A stretch of DNA of 64,000 nt. Source: Tetragonia tetragonoides (lineage: Eukaryota > Streptophyta > Magnoliopsida > Caryophyllales > Aizoaceae). Each line of letters begins with the position of its first letter. Position 1 is the first letter of the stretch. The stretch spans positions 20,963,501-21,027,500 of the forward strand of contig CM076144.1 in NCBI GenBank assembly GCA_038025085.1, written 5' to 3'. A program made the position numbers and the translations under genes. The notes under the pieces were generated by a model. The model worked only from the letters and a program-made list of their open reading frames with translations. It was not told where the DNA came from and did not search any database. Positions 10,130 through 22,781 of the stretch are shown here, piece by piece.

Positions 10130-10350
10130 CCGACTTTGGGACATTGAGACTTCGGGACATTGAGACTTTGGGACATTTGGGATTTTTTGGACATTGGGAC
10201 TTTGGGACATTGGATTTTTGGGATATTTGGACATCGGGTCATTGGGATTTTTTGGGACATTGAGACTTTGGAGGCTTTGGGACATTGGGATTTTTTTGGG
10301 ATATTTGTGATATCGGGACATTGGGATTTTTTTTTTGGGATTTTTATGAG
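10130..10350. repeat. GGGACATTG minisatellite
   Basis: Short irregular units built from GGGACATTGAGACTTT and GGGATTTTTT repeat more than ten times. The open frames on both strands are only by-products of the repeat. It sits between the 3' LTR and the palindrome array upstream of the PMD gene. Confidence 0.85.
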
Positions 10351-10645
10351 GCCGACAGATCTACCGGGCTTAAAAATAATGTTGGCACTCCGGGCGATAA
10401 ATGTCGTTGCGGCATATATCCGAGCTCAAGTATTTGGGACTTGCAAAAATAGTTGAGTTAGTTTTACCTGAAAATAATTGGTACTGTAAGATGGGCCAAG
10501 TGTTGAATTTGAATTTGTGGGCCAAAGGGACTCGCTCCCGCGCACTTGGTACTGATTTTGCCGCGAACGAACTGAAGTAACGGTTTCTGGGTTGGAAAAA
10601 GTCGTAGGTCAGCAGGTGGGGGCCCGCGTGTGCAGGTCTGGCAGA

Positions 10646-10709
10646 GCCGCTAGCGGCCCAGGCCAGCGCCGCTAGCGGTGCTTGGCTCTTGGTGAGGGCC
10701 GCTAGCGGC
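10646..10709. promoter_or_regulatory. phased GCCGCTAGCGGC array upstream of inner PMD gene
   Basis: Palindromes start at 10646, 10668 (last base changed) and 10698, with steps of 22 and 30. They lie about 290-355 bases before the PMD start codon at 11001. I see no clear TATA box between. Confidence 0.75.
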
Positions 10710-11252
10710 GCTCAACTTGAGCAGCCTAAAGGCTTTTTGCAAATTTCTTTCTCACGTTTTGCATCATTCTCCTTCCTCTCGCCGAGCCATTGTCGAGCAA
10801 TACTCACCATTGTTGAGTGCTTCAACTTCCTTGAGGTAGGTTGATTTTGGACCAAATTCTTCGATTTTTGTCTTTGAACTTGCTTATTTTTCCGCCTAGT
10901 TGCTGAGTTTTGGGTTGCATTGTTGATTGGGTACTTGTTTCTTGCAAATCTGAAACTTGAAATTTTCACTTGTAGAGAGAGAAAGCTTCATTCTCCTCCC
11001 ATGGCTCCCAGGGACAAAGGAAAACGTCCCATGGGTGAGGAGGAGGAGAACCGGGACCTTTTTCGTACTGGGCTTCCTTCTACTAGTACGCCCCTTGCTC
11101 GACATGCAGACGGGGCACGTTTGTACCATGATTCATTCATGCGGATGGACAGGCGCCCGACTGGGGTTTGGAATCGTAGTATTCTGCTAATGGACAGGTA
11201 GAGTCATCGGTCTAACCTTCAGTTGGTATGTTTTCTGACTCTTTTTTTTTGG

Positions 11253-11353
<101 letters not shown>

Positions 11354-13032
11354 AACTGAACATTTGAACTGTTAGTGCTTAGGCACACGAACAACTTGGG
11401 ACTTGTACTGAATTGGTGGTCAGCTGTATATAATTTGTGTAGAATTATTTTGGCTGTATTGGTAGTATGCCGGGTGTTGAGAAAATTTTGCTTGTTGGCT
11501 AGGGTATTGGTGTTTTGTTGCAGGCTCATGGGTCTACTTCCCATTGGGCTATGATGTTGGAGACTTATTCTGTGGGAGCTAGGAAGCTAGTGCAGGGTTC
11601 AAGTTTTGGGCACTTTTTGTCTGTTATCCCGGCTTGTCACTCTGGAGACACTTGGATCATCGCTCGGGGGTTATTCGAGAGAGTCTGGGATACCACGAAC
11701 ACCTTCCATATGCCTGTGGGGGAGATGTTTCCTACCCCCTATCAGTTTGCTGTGCTGACGGGCTTATCTTTTAGAGGGCGTCGTATACAGTATGACGTGG
11801 ATTTCCATCGGCAGAGTGATAGGTTGCTTGGGCTTTATGGGCCTGTGTCCGCCCATTTTAGAGATGATCGGGTTTCCTTGCTGAGGTTATGGGCGGCCTT
11901 GGCGGAGCAGGGGCTTACTGAGGAGCACAGGGCCTGTATTTTCTTAGCTTGCTTGTTGTGGTCGACCATTTTCGCTCAGAAGAAGAGCGTGTGTCGGTCA
12001 GCTTCTTGACATGTTTGGACGACTTGTCCACGGTCCATGAATACAACTTTGGTGCTTTTGCATATGCTACATTGGTGAGATAGTTCCGCCAGGCTTGTAG
12101 GCCTAGGCCGACGAGTAAGAGGGTGTCTATCTCGGGCCCGTGGAAGATACTAGAGGTAGGAACATATATTTCCGTTTTCCTTTGCACATGCATGCTTTTC
12201 AGTAGAGCTGTATCTCATTATTCTAGCTTGTATGGCAGCTATGGTTATTTGAGTACTTTCCTACTTTTGGTCCTCACCGTCCTGGACTGAGGATGTTCCC
12301 ACTAGGTTCATAGTGGATTGGTAGAGATAACCACCCATTTACCTCTTTGGAGCATTTTCGGGCTAGCTTTGAGAGTCATGCTGCGTCTGAGGTATGTTGC
12401 CTTTGATTTACTTATGTCTTTTTTTTCGATTCATTTTGTGTGAATGAACTTTTGATCTGGTAATTTGCAGGTGTCGTGGACTGCTTTTGACGGTATTCCC
12501 GGGGTTCCACCCCATATTACCATTGAGTCTTTTAGGGTATCTTCCTTGTGGGTGGTCTTTGAGGGGCCATTTGGCTTTGTTTGGTACTTGGGGGACCGCT
12601 TGACTCGACTGGTCTATCCTGCCTTGGGTGGTCATTTGGTTCCGGAGGACCCTCCGATGACCATGTTCTACCTGCGCAGCTTAAGCGTGGAAGACTTGAG
12701 TGTCGTGGCTCGTGGTATGGTGGCCACGGAGTTTATTGAGCCGGAGATTGCTGGCTTGAATCGTACGGCTGTGTACCTTGCCTATTGCTTGGGTCGTCCG
12801 ATGCCGGACCTCACTTCTGAGGTAACACCTTTATTTGTGCCATTTTCAGCTATATGCGTGATATACTAACTTTTGTGTCTTGTAGGCGGATCGTCTGGCT
12901 CCTCAGGGTCCCAGGAGGTCCAATTCTAGAGTTCTTCGGGGCCAGCCCCCAAGCGTGACCTTGCAAAGCAATGAGGTGAGGTATATTGGTGAGAGTGGGG
13001 GACGTATAGTAGAGGAGTTCCCTCTAGATACT

Positions 13033-15886
13033 TGTAACACCCCAAATTTTCGTCTAATTTAAAACCATTTAGAATCACGAGTTGCAGCGGAAAAACCATA
13101 AAAAAATTCGAAGCGTCACCGCCGTATTTAATGTTCAAATTAAAGACAAGGATAGAAAGAAAATAATGTTATAAATCCCAAACATATATACTAGATAATT
13201 AAATATTAACTATCTTTTCCAACTAACTTTAAACAAATAATCCAATTGAAATAGAAATATTAAACTTATTAACTCTCATGCAAGAGAATTAATCTCATTA
13301 CAAATGTGAAATCCCAATATTAAAAGAAGTTCCAAACTAAACAATAAAATAAATTGTTCTTAGAAGATTTACAATCTTCTTTTGTCGCCTCTCCTCTAGC
13401 TCAAACCACGAGCTACAAATCCTGTCAATCTAGTCCCCCATATAGACAAATTCCATATAGGTTCATCATAGACCCACCATTGAAGAAAAATGGACAACAA
13501 ACACAAGTAAAAAGAAAAACAAACAATCAGCGACTCTGAGTAATTCATAACCATATAATCCATTCCAATCTCCAAGTTAAGTTCATATACTTAATCCAAT
13601 AAAAATAATAATCATAATCATGCTTTAAGAAAAATAAAGACAACATGCTTTAAACTCAAAGACGTAACAATCATCCAATAATAAATCTCATTATTTATTA
13701 TTTTCCATTAGCCAAGTTCATTAGAGAGAAGAGAATCGTAAGAATGTAAACCAACCGCAGTCGATTCAATAGGATCTTAGTCCCGTGCACAGTGGCAAAA
13801 GAGGGATCAACCATCCCGGAGTATAGATGACTCCCGAAGTACTTCTAGATGTTCCTAAGTATGCATACCCTCTCTCAACCCTTAGGTTTACAAGAAGAAC
13901 AGTTTCATCCACAAAACTTCACTTGCCCAATTGCTCTTTGTATGGATATAAGCTTTAACTAAATACATTGAGGCCATAACCAATGGAACCACTCAACGTA
14001 ACAAGTGACAAATTCCCATTCGCCTCCTTCCGTGGATCTATTAGCAAAGAAGTCTTAGCTCTCAATTCAATTTAATATGGTGATCACATAACAAGTACTA
14101 CACATAATCTTGGCACTCAAGTAACACAATATGGTTACAATCTCCGATGGCAAATTTTACATGAATGGCATTTAGGCCTCAATTCAAAACCACCTAGTTC
14201 AATAGTCAAAGTTCATTTCAACTTATTGAAGTAACATGCTTCTAACATGATTCACATGCTTACTAACATGATACCAAAAATAGCAATTTCAAGTTATACT
14301 CCAATTGAACAATTATTAACATAATTTTCGTTCAATAACCAATAATAAAACATGCATCTCCTCACATGAATATTAACAAGTAGAAATTGTTACACGAAGT
14401 GAATTTCCAACATTATACATGCATTCACTAACATATAATTCTATACGAATTATCACCATGAAATAAACATTAATTATCCCTTTTCAAAATACTCACAAGT
14501 CCAAATATGAATTAACATTCTCAATCCAATACTAGACAAATGAATACAAATCCCAATGGATATGAATCATGACAAAGAGATTTCATAATTCATCTAGACA
14601 TGAATTACCTTTAGCAATATGCAATCACGGCAATCAACAACGTAAGCTCCTTACGTTTCAAGCGCGGTCAACGGGTCCTAACAAATCCACATTACAACAA
14701 TAGTCAATATCTTGACTTCTTAACCACTTTATTAAACTTTAAAGATGATTTAGTACCCTTAATTTAATTAATTAAGTTGCTGGAAATTTCAGTTACTCAT
14801 GCATGCTCAAAGTTTCCAAAACAATTTACACAACTAAATTAGGAAACTTTCCAAAAACCCTAAAATCAAGTCAACAAGTCAAACTAGTCAACCACCATCA
14901 CCATCATCAAACACCACGGCACCACCACCACTGACCACCGTCCAGCGGCGACGGTGGCCGTGACAGCCGCCTTGCGGCTGCTCACGGTCCGGTCGTGCGC
15001 TGTACACGGCCTGGCCGTGTTCGACCAGCCGGACACTCTTTTTTTTTTTTTATTAACAAATTTAACAAACCCTAATCTAATTAAATCTACAATTAATAAA
15101 TTTCCAGATTTAATTAAATTACAAAGATCCAACCTTTTGAACTCAAACTTGATTCAATTTCAATAAAACAACAAACCAAACCCTAATCATGATCCTATCA
15201 TGCAAAAACAATAGAATCTAGCAAACCCTAGGCAAAACATAAATTAGGTTTACTCATACAAATTAGGGTTTATCTAAAACAATGAATTTGAATCAAGAAC
15301 ACAATTTGAATTAATCAAAAGGCATTAAAACACTTACTTGGAATCAAAAAGGTTTAAAATTGAGCAAAGATGAATTGTGAAAAGTGAAGAATTTTCTCTT
15401 CTTCTGCTCTTGGTCGTGCGTGCGTGTGAGTGAGAGTGAGAGAGAGAGAGTCTTTTCTTTTTTTGATTTGGTAAGCGTCAGTTGAGTTTTGGAAGCTGAG
15501 TGTATTTAGTAGCCCAAATACACTCCTTCCTTATCTCAATTATTCTTTCCTAAACTCCCTCCTACTTTCACTCCACTAACCAAATTTTTAGGAAACAAAA
15601 TTTTGAAAATAAAAATCTGAATATTGGTGCATTATTTTCGGCCACTTAGCCGAAAATAATGGCCCAAATTCCTTGCCCATAATTTCGGCCATTACCGAAA
15701 TTATAGCCCACTAATTCCTTTTTATTTATTTGGCCCAATTATAATCTAATTAGGTTCAAAACCAAAACCCAATATTAATTAGGCACTTTAAACATTTATG
15801 AGCCCAATTAATTATTTAAATACGAAATTGCATTTTCTTTTTAAGTAACTATTATTCTAAAATGAATAATAATACAAAGTATTACA
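13033..15886 (-). mobile_element. 2.85-kb solo LTR, Tekay/Del-like, inside PMD exon
   Basis: TGTAACACCCC opens and GTATTACA closes a 2854-base insert, flanked by perfect ATACT duplications (13028-13032 and 15887-15891). The PMD frame resumes directly after it. No gag or pol is present, so it is a solo LTR. On the minus strand it ends ...GGGGTGTTACA, as do many plant chromovirus (Tekay/Del) LTRs, and has a TACTAAATA TATA-like box near 15505 followed by a leader-like stretch; hence the minus call. Family assignment is inference from length and ends. Most of the stretch is AT-rich with no gene. Confidence 0.85.
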
Positions 15887-17130
15887 ATACTGTTGAAGGA
15901 GAGACCGTGGAGGGTTTGCCCTTGCCTGATGGTTGTACGGGGGGTATGTCTTTTTTTATCCCTTCTTGTGTTTTGTGTTTGCTTTTGAATGTTGACCATA
16001 TATTCTGTCTCTTCTTGTAGCTGAACCGGGAGCAAAATTCACAAGTCTTCAAGCTCATCTACCTGTTGAAGAAAGGCTATAGTCGGGTGATGGGCAAAGG
16101 AAAGAGTTCTCGGTCCAAGACTGTTGATTTGAGTAGACTTTTATTCTTTGTTTAGCTAAGTGAAGTTCTTAACTTAACATTTCGGATTTGATTGGTTTGC
16201 AGATGTCGTAGTCTTCTTTTTCGGTGGGACCCTGACGTTCGTCTGCTGCAATGGTCTCTTCGGCGAGCAGGCCGTCTATTGCTCATTCACTTCCCATAGA
16301 TGTGACCAGGCCTCCTGTTGATGAGGCGCTTGGACCTTCTGTGCCGCACATTTCTGTGCCTGAGATGTTTTCTCCGGTGGGTTTTTAGCCTTCTTTCGAT
16401 AGTAGGCCTACTGTGACCCCTATGGCTGGAGGTTGGGCGAACGCCCCTGGATGGGACGTGCCTCAAACTGGGCCTTCATATTAGGATATGGCTATGGACT
16501 TTGCTGGCTGGGCCACAGAGAGCTTCTTTAGAGCGGGGTTTCCGGCAGGTACCCCTATGCATGTGCCAGCATATGATGGACGGGATATGAGGCCTAACAA
16601 CAGCAAACCCATTTATAGCTCGTTTAGTACTCATGGCTCCTTCCACTATTCCGCTGGGAACTATTTCCAGGGCCCGTCCGTTGAAGATGAGGCTGACAAC
16701 AATGGCGATGATGACTCCGGTTGAGCAATATAGGATAGCTCTGTAAACATTGACCTTGAAACTGTGAACTCCTGTTTTTATGCATTTTATATGATATGTA
16801 TGCTATGATGACTCGATTATGCACGTCTGATCTCCAAGTATGCAATGTATTATGCAGTAGGGAGTAGGTCATAATTTAGGGAATAAAAAAAGGAAAAAGG
16901 TAAAAATTGCAAGAAAAAGAAAAAATGCAAGGAAAAGCAAAAATTACACATATTGTACCCCCTAAAAAAAGATAAAATATTTAAAAAAAGAAAATAGAAA
17001 AGATAAAACTAAGAGAGTCTCGGGCTTTGTAATTTCGTTGTGCGTATACAAAACTGGGCTTAAACCGAGCGGAAGTGACCAAGTGGGCGGGCTGGAGCGA
17101 CAGGAGAAAAACATCAGGGCCGGGGTTAGG

Positions 17131-17238
17131 GCCGCTAGCGGCGCTGGGCTGGGCCGCTAGCGACGCTAGGCTGAAGACGAGGGCCGCTAGCGGCACTGGT
17201 CACAGCCGCTAGCGGCCCTGGCCAGAGCCGTTGACGGC
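17131..17238. promoter_or_regulatory. phased GCCGCTAGCGGC array upstream of DUF7745-like gene
   Basis: Palindromes start at 17131, 17153, 17183, 17205 and 17227; 17131, 17183 and 17205 are perfect. The steps are 22, 30, 22 and 22. The array ends about 55 bases before the TATA box at 17295. Confidence 0.8.
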
Positions 17239-17294
17239 TCTGATTTTTGGGCTTTTTCGCGGATTTCTGACTTTTTTTGACCTAATTTTTTTGC

Positions 17295-17306
17295 CTATAA
17301 ATAGGA
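17295..17306 (+). promoter_or_regulatory. TATA box of DUF7745-like gene
   Basis: GCCTATAAATAGG lies about 80 bases before the ATG at 17376, the normal spacing for a plant promoter with a short leader. Confidence 0.7.
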
Positions 17307-17375
17307 TTTACGGGATGTTTGATATTGTATCACTTTTCAGACTTTAGCTCCCTTAACTTTCTCAAAGCTTCTACC

Positions 17376-18721
17376 ATGGTGAAATCCTTTGAAAACCTGT
17401 TTGATGCCTGGTGCAAAAATCTAACCATAGAAGATAAACTTGAACTGGCTCCGTTCCATGTCTCTACCTTGTTGGCTTTAAGACCAACCAAAATTTTGTG
17501 GCCCCTTCTTCGATCAGCTCTGACTTATTGGGACCCCGACTTATACGTTTTCCGTTTCGGTAATTCTGAATTATGCCCTCTAGTTGAAGAATGTGTTGCA
17601 ATTACTAATATGTCTGACGTTCTTCCCCCAGTTGTGCCTTATTTGAGGGATGTTTTAGTGATCAGTACAGGAAATCCTTAGGCTTGTCATCTGCAGAAGC
17701 CAAAAGCATGATTCTTGGTATCGATGTGGACTTAGTTCAACTCTGTGAAAAGTTTGCTATTTCTTCTGAAAAGGATGCAATATTTAGGCATTGCTGCCGA
17801 CAGGCTTTTGTACTTTGCCTGTTAAACCGTCTATTGTTAGCTAATGCAGAGTCTTCCAATTTGGGTAGAGCCTCGTTTATTGCGAGTGGTGAATCAAATG
17901 GCTGAAGGGGACTCTCCTTTGCATCTGGTTGTAGGGGAAACTATTATAGGGCTTGATAAGTTGAAAATCTCGCTTCACGAAGCTTTTTCTGGCAGCCCCC
18001 TGCTGCTTCAAATCTGGTTATGTGAGCATCTAAGGTTGATAGAGTCGCCAGAGAATATGATAGCTCGCACCCCTCGAGCCTAGTCAAAGAAAACTTATAC
18101 CGCTGCTAGCTTCTTGGTTAGGAAAAGGCTATATGATGAAAAGACCCTTGCTGAATGGGATGCCGTTTTTCTTGCAAGACATGTTATCCGTTGGCATGTG
18201 ACCTGGTGGAGCTTGTCCTCTTTAGTGGCTTGTGATAAATTTATCCCTCATACTACCATAGTGGGACTGTACAGGAGTACATTCTTCTTTCCTTCTAGAT
18301 TTATGAGGCAATATGGGTTGAAGTAGGTTATCCCTCGTCAGGATACTATGAGACCGCCTACCTTGGCTCTGACCACCGAATTTGCTCGAGACTAGGGAAA
18401 ATATTGGCGTAGCCAAGATCGCTGGACTGTACCTCGGGTGATTGCCCCGACTCAAGTTGCTGAGACCTACTTGGACTGGCTGTCTTGCAGTGATGGAGAA
18501 GCGAGACAAGCCCTTCGTCATGAGGAGTGGGACCAACTAAAGCCTAAGTATGACTCAAGAACAGGAAGCAAGAAAAGAAGAAAAGGCCTTATGAGGAAGG
18601 CTATCACATACTAAAAAGAGGCAAGCCCCCAGCTCAAGGAAGCGATCATAAGTCGTCCTCAAGCCAGGGTCCTTCAAAGAATAACTCTTCAACGAAGACT
18701 TCTAAAGGGAAGAAGGATTAA
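17376..18721 (+). pseudogene. DUF7745-like accessory gene of inner element
   Basis: The likely start is 17376 (MVKSFENLFDAWCKNL), chosen for its spacing to the TATA box; an earlier in-frame ATG at 17319 is too close to the promoter. The N-terminal half carries LTYWDPDLYVFRFGNSELCP followed by LVEECVAI. This matches the WDP...FxF...EL.PT.EE signature of plant DUF7745/PMD-like proteins. Downstream pieces include HLVVGETIIGLDKLK and GSPLLLQIWLCEHLRLIE, and a lysine-rich tail ends at TAA 18719-18721. A stop at ~17679 plus several frame changes and stops (near 18081, 18324, 18393) break it. It points toward the integrase gene and converges with it. Function unknown. Confidence 0.6.
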
Positions 18722-18916
18722 AGTAGTTTTCTTAGAAAGCAAGTCTAGTTTTTAAAAAAAAGGTAATAAGAATTTGTTTAGCTTAAACCCTCGTAGTTGC
18801 ACTTTTTTTTTGTAACCTTAGGAAGTTTAATTTTTTTGCAATGTAAGCTTATTCGTTCAGTTTGAAAAAAAATTATCCTTTTTTGAATGTGTTGAATGTA
18901 ATTTTGGATAGATTTT

Positions 18917-18985
18917 GGTCGGGCCCCTTAAAAGGGTTACCTACGTATCCAGTGTGGAATCAGGCCAGCGTAGTTCGTTCAATTT
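18917..18985 (-). other. conserved post-pol sequence of Tat elements
   Basis: The minus strand carries CGAACTACGCTGGCCTGATT and, a little further on, GGATACGTAGGTAACC. A block of this kind recurs downstream of pol in many plant Tat/Ogre-like elements; I identify it from memory. Its role is unknown. Confidence 0.45.
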
Positions 18986-19038
18986 CTGTACTTCTCTTTT
19001 TTTTTTGATTTTCGGAATATTATTATTATTTTTTTGTT

Positions 19039-20390
19039 TTAGACGTAGCACTTCTTTAGTTGGTCCATGTTGGTGAGCTGACTGATCTCGATGTCATCAA
19101 TGTCCATGAGTCGGACTGCGCCTCCTGATAAGATGTCTTTAATGATGAACGGACCGGACCAATTGGGTCGAAACTTGCCTCTGGGGTCGGTAATGGGGGC
19201 ACGCAATTCTTTCCAAACTAAGTCTCCTTCCTTCAGATTTCGAGGTCGAACATTTTTGTTGAATGCTCTTGCCATGTGTTGTTGGTACATGTGGGAATGG
19301 TCTAGGGCCCGTAGGCGTCTTTCATCTGTGAACATGAGTTCCTCGTAACGGGCTTGTAACCATTGGGTTTCGGGAATTTCACCCTCTAAGGCTATGCGCA
19401 TTGAGGGTAGTTGGACTTCTATGGGTAGCACTGCTTCCATTCCGTAGACCAGGGAATAAAGTGTCGCTGCTGTGGAGGATCTTATGGATGTCCTATATCC
19501 CCAAAGGAAAAATGGGAGTTTTATGGGCCAATCTTTGTAGTTTTCTATCATATTTTCAATGATAGTCTTGAGGTTTTTGTTGGTGGCTTCCACTGCGCCG
19601 TTGGTTTGGGGACGGTAAGGGGATGATTTGTGGTGCTGGATTTTGTAGTTCTTTAGGAGGGTGGATGTTTCGGCTTTGACATGGGATCAATGGTCGTTAA
19701 TAATTTCTTGCGGAACGCTGTATCGACAGATGATGTTGTTCCATATGAATTTGGACACTTGTTTGGATGTGAGGACGGCATAGGATTGGGCTTCAACCCA
19801 TTTGGTAAAATAGGCTATGGGTACTAGGATGTATTCATGTCCTCCAGAGCTTTTCAGGGTGATCTTACCAATGATATCTATTCCCAATGCGGAAAATGGC
19901 CAAGGGGATGTGAAGTTGTGGAGCATTGAAGGTGGCATATGGTGCAGGTTGGCATATATCTGACACTTCTTGCATTTCTTGACATAGTCGTAACAATCCC
20001 TTTCCATAGTGGTCCAGTAGTATCCTAGTCGTAGGACCTTTCTAGAGAGCATTCGACCATTCATGTGTGGTCCGCACACTCCATTATGTACCTCGTCCAT
20101 GATCTCTGCTGCTTCTTCGGAGTTCACGCATCTGAGGTTGACCCCGTTGTGGGACTTCTTATATAGAACTCCCTTGTATTCTATGTATTGCGCCGCTAAG
20201 AGACGGATGGCCCGTTGAGCTCTTATTGGTGCGTCTTGAGGGTATATTCCTTTGGTGATGTAGTTGAATACATATTGGTACCAAGGATCTTCTTCGATCG
20301 GAGCCAGGATTAGGCCTGTATCGAGATTATTGCCGAAAGTTGGCTCGCTTCTTCTTGTGGAGTGGCATCGTTGAGAGAGTTCAGCTACTC
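19039..20390 (-). pseudogene. integrase of the inner element
   Basis: The minus-strand reading runs from DPWYQYVFNYITKG through an HHCC zinc-binding segment (HNGVCGPH ... CKKC). The core follows with LGIDIIGKI (first D), IINDH (second D) and NGAVEATNKNLK (E). The C-terminal part ends NMDQLKKCYV without a chromodomain, as in Tat elements. A TGA at 19687-19689, just after the second catalytic D, breaks the frame, so the protein is not made intact. It is not preceded by RT or RNase H. Confidence 0.85.
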
Positions 20391-20662
20391 AAATTCCTGT
20401 AAAAAGAGATAATTTGCATTCTTGTTTTGCGAAGTTTACTTACATTGCTCAAATTTATTAGCTAATGATTTATGCAATTTTGAGTTCATCGGATTTGTCA
20501 ATAGCTAAACAAAGGAAGAAATGAGCAAGAGGAATTTTTATTGATTTGCAACAAAAGATAAGCACACATGACTTTAGAGAATAGGGTCTCTAATTCCCGT
20601 CAAAAAGAAACTAGACTTACAAAGAAAGAAAAAGGGGGAACATTCCATGTTCAAGACTCAAC

Positions 20663-21768
20663 CTAAAGATTTAGCGAATATCCTAACTCGACAAAACTTG
20701 GGGACTCAGGCTCGATTCCTCTAGCTCTTGCTTGTAGCCAACTAGTTCCAGGCTCCATAGGTATCATCTTCTTCTTTCTTGTCCATGATTTCTTGTATAC
20801 CATCTTGCGGGCGGATGCAGTAATCGGTGCGGTGGCCAAACACCCGGTGATATTGACAGTAGAGGTTATCGTCAATCAAGATACCCATATCATAGAGCCA
20901 GTTGTAGGAGTCAATTGCTTGGTACAGGCGGAGTTCCTCATAAGCAGGTTACAGATTCTTGATGAATTGGCGGATTTGATCACTTTGTGCAGGTTTCTCA
21001 AACAGTTTGGCCACCTTTAGCCTCCAACGTTGAAGGAAGGCAAGGAACCCCTCAACTTTTTCTTGCTTGGTGATCTCTAATTCCCGAAGGGTCATGGAGA
21101 GGACAACATTTTCCTTGTAGCGTGCAAGGAAGATTATAGTGAACTCTGACCAAGTACGGTACTTTTCCAAATTCAAGGTGTAGAACCATCGACGAGTCGA
21201 GGCATCAAGAGTCTGTGGGAACAAGTGTATGTAGATGCTTTCGTCAATTCCTCTCAAAACCATGGCGGTAGTGAAGGCCTTGAGGTGATTTTGTGGATCA
21301 TCAGTTCTAGTGAATGTCGGAACCTCGGGCATGGAGAACTTGGCTGGAAGCTTGCCATTGATTTTGGGATTGACCTTACCATCATTGGCATTGTAGTTGG
21401 CGATAGAGTCAATCTTTTTGAGCTTAGTGACTTGCTCATTCTCTTCAGTGCTGGAGTCAGAGAGGATTCTTGCTTCATCCTTTTTCTTTCTTTCCAAATC
21501 TTCAACCTTGAGTCGCATCCTTTTCAAATTACCCATGATCTCATCAAACTTCTCATCAGTGGTTTTGGTCATTGTGAAGCTTGGGGGTGTGATTGGTGAG
21601 GTGAGGTTTGTGGTGGTGATAGATTATGGGGTGATGGCCTTTTGGAATGTGGTGGTGAGGCTTTTTTCGTGGTGGAGGTAGTCGGGAACTTGGCGGTGTA
21701 GACGGTTGCAGATGAACTAGCCTTGGCGAAGGCCGAGCCCAGCTTTTCTCAAGGTTTCCTTTCTTCAT
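20663..21768 (-). pseudogene. gag of the inner element
   Basis: A proline- and histidine-rich leader frame (21768-21556) overlaps the main frame, which starts MTKTTDEKFDEIMGNLKR at 21572. A coiled-coil-like stretch is followed by the retrotransposon gag domain (PTFTRTDDPQNHLKAF, then HLFPQTLDASTRRWFYTL). A stop at ~20949 and a frame change precede a zinc-knuckle-like CQYHRVFGHRTDYC near 20820. The 5' leader between gag and PBS (21769-22763) is A/T-rich with homopolymers and no gene. Confidence 0.8.
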
Positions 21769-22763
21769 CGGACCCCCTATCCTGAATAGGAAGCACGGAG
21801 CACTTAGTAAACACTTTGTCCAAAAAAGATCATTAAGCCTAAATGCCCAAATATTTCCCTAATATCAAAGGAAAATAAAGTCAATGAACGAAAATAAGAA
21901 AAATAGAAAAAGACGAACTACCCTACTTTTTTAACTTTTCTAGGCTTAAAGAAAATGAAAAATGGGATAAAAAAAAATAGAATTTCCGTCCTCATTTTTT
22001 TTATGTTTTTTTTTTCCAAATTTTTTTTTTCGCCATTATTCTTTTTTTTTTTTTTGCTTTTGTTTTTTTTTTTACCGAATCTGGATTACACAAAAAAAAA
22101 GAGAGAAATAAAGAAATAGAAAAAGGGAGAGGGAAAATTGGAACAACTGACTCTTTTTTTTTTTGCTAAAAGAATCCTAAGAAATTGTTTATGACTTTTA
22201 TAGAATATATCATTGGGAAAAATGACGAGTGTTTATTGAATTGAATTCTCACGCCGTTTTTGGGCGTTAGGAACTAACTAAATATAAAAGAAAAAGACTC
22301 CTAGCACGTAAGTGCATGTTGGCACATAGTCACGACATTCATGCATTCAAGCAAGCATTACAACGACGCAGTTACAGGCAAACACGTAATCAGACGGGCA
22401 TTACAACGACACATGCACAATAAGCAAGCGAATGCACGAGTGTGGGCTAGAGGCTTTTGGCTCCTGTGAGGTTACCACGACAAATTACAATTTTCGTTCG
22501 GCGGATAGTCGACACATCAACTGTAATTGTTTTTCACCAACAAGAGTCGATGAGTCATGGGTGAGGAAGCGTCGATTTGCACGATAGGACAACTGTATAT
22601 TCCTTTAGATATACGGGTTGTCTACGAGTTGCGACACAAACATCCTCGAGGGTAGATAAGGGTCAAAAGGTTGTGCCAAGGCACATGTAAATGATGCAAT
22701 ATGGAACATATTATTAAACAATTAAGCAAACTTAACTTTCGAGTCTCACCCTCTTAAATAAAT

Positions 22764-22781
22764 CCCTAGTGAAGTCGCCAC
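22764..22781 (-). other. primer binding site of the inner element
   Basis: On the minus strand GTGGCGACTTCACTAGGG directly follows the 5' LTR end CTTACA. The TGGCGACT start resembles the PBS of Ogre/Tat elements. Confidence 0.75.

Noticed and set aside
10051..10456. Overlapping frames rich in repeated short motifs on both strands
   Set aside because: They are by-products of the GGGACATTG minisatellite.
17319..17375. Earlier in-frame ATG for the DUF7745-like gene
   Set aside because: It lies only about 20 bases after the TATA box, so it would be at or before the transcription start.
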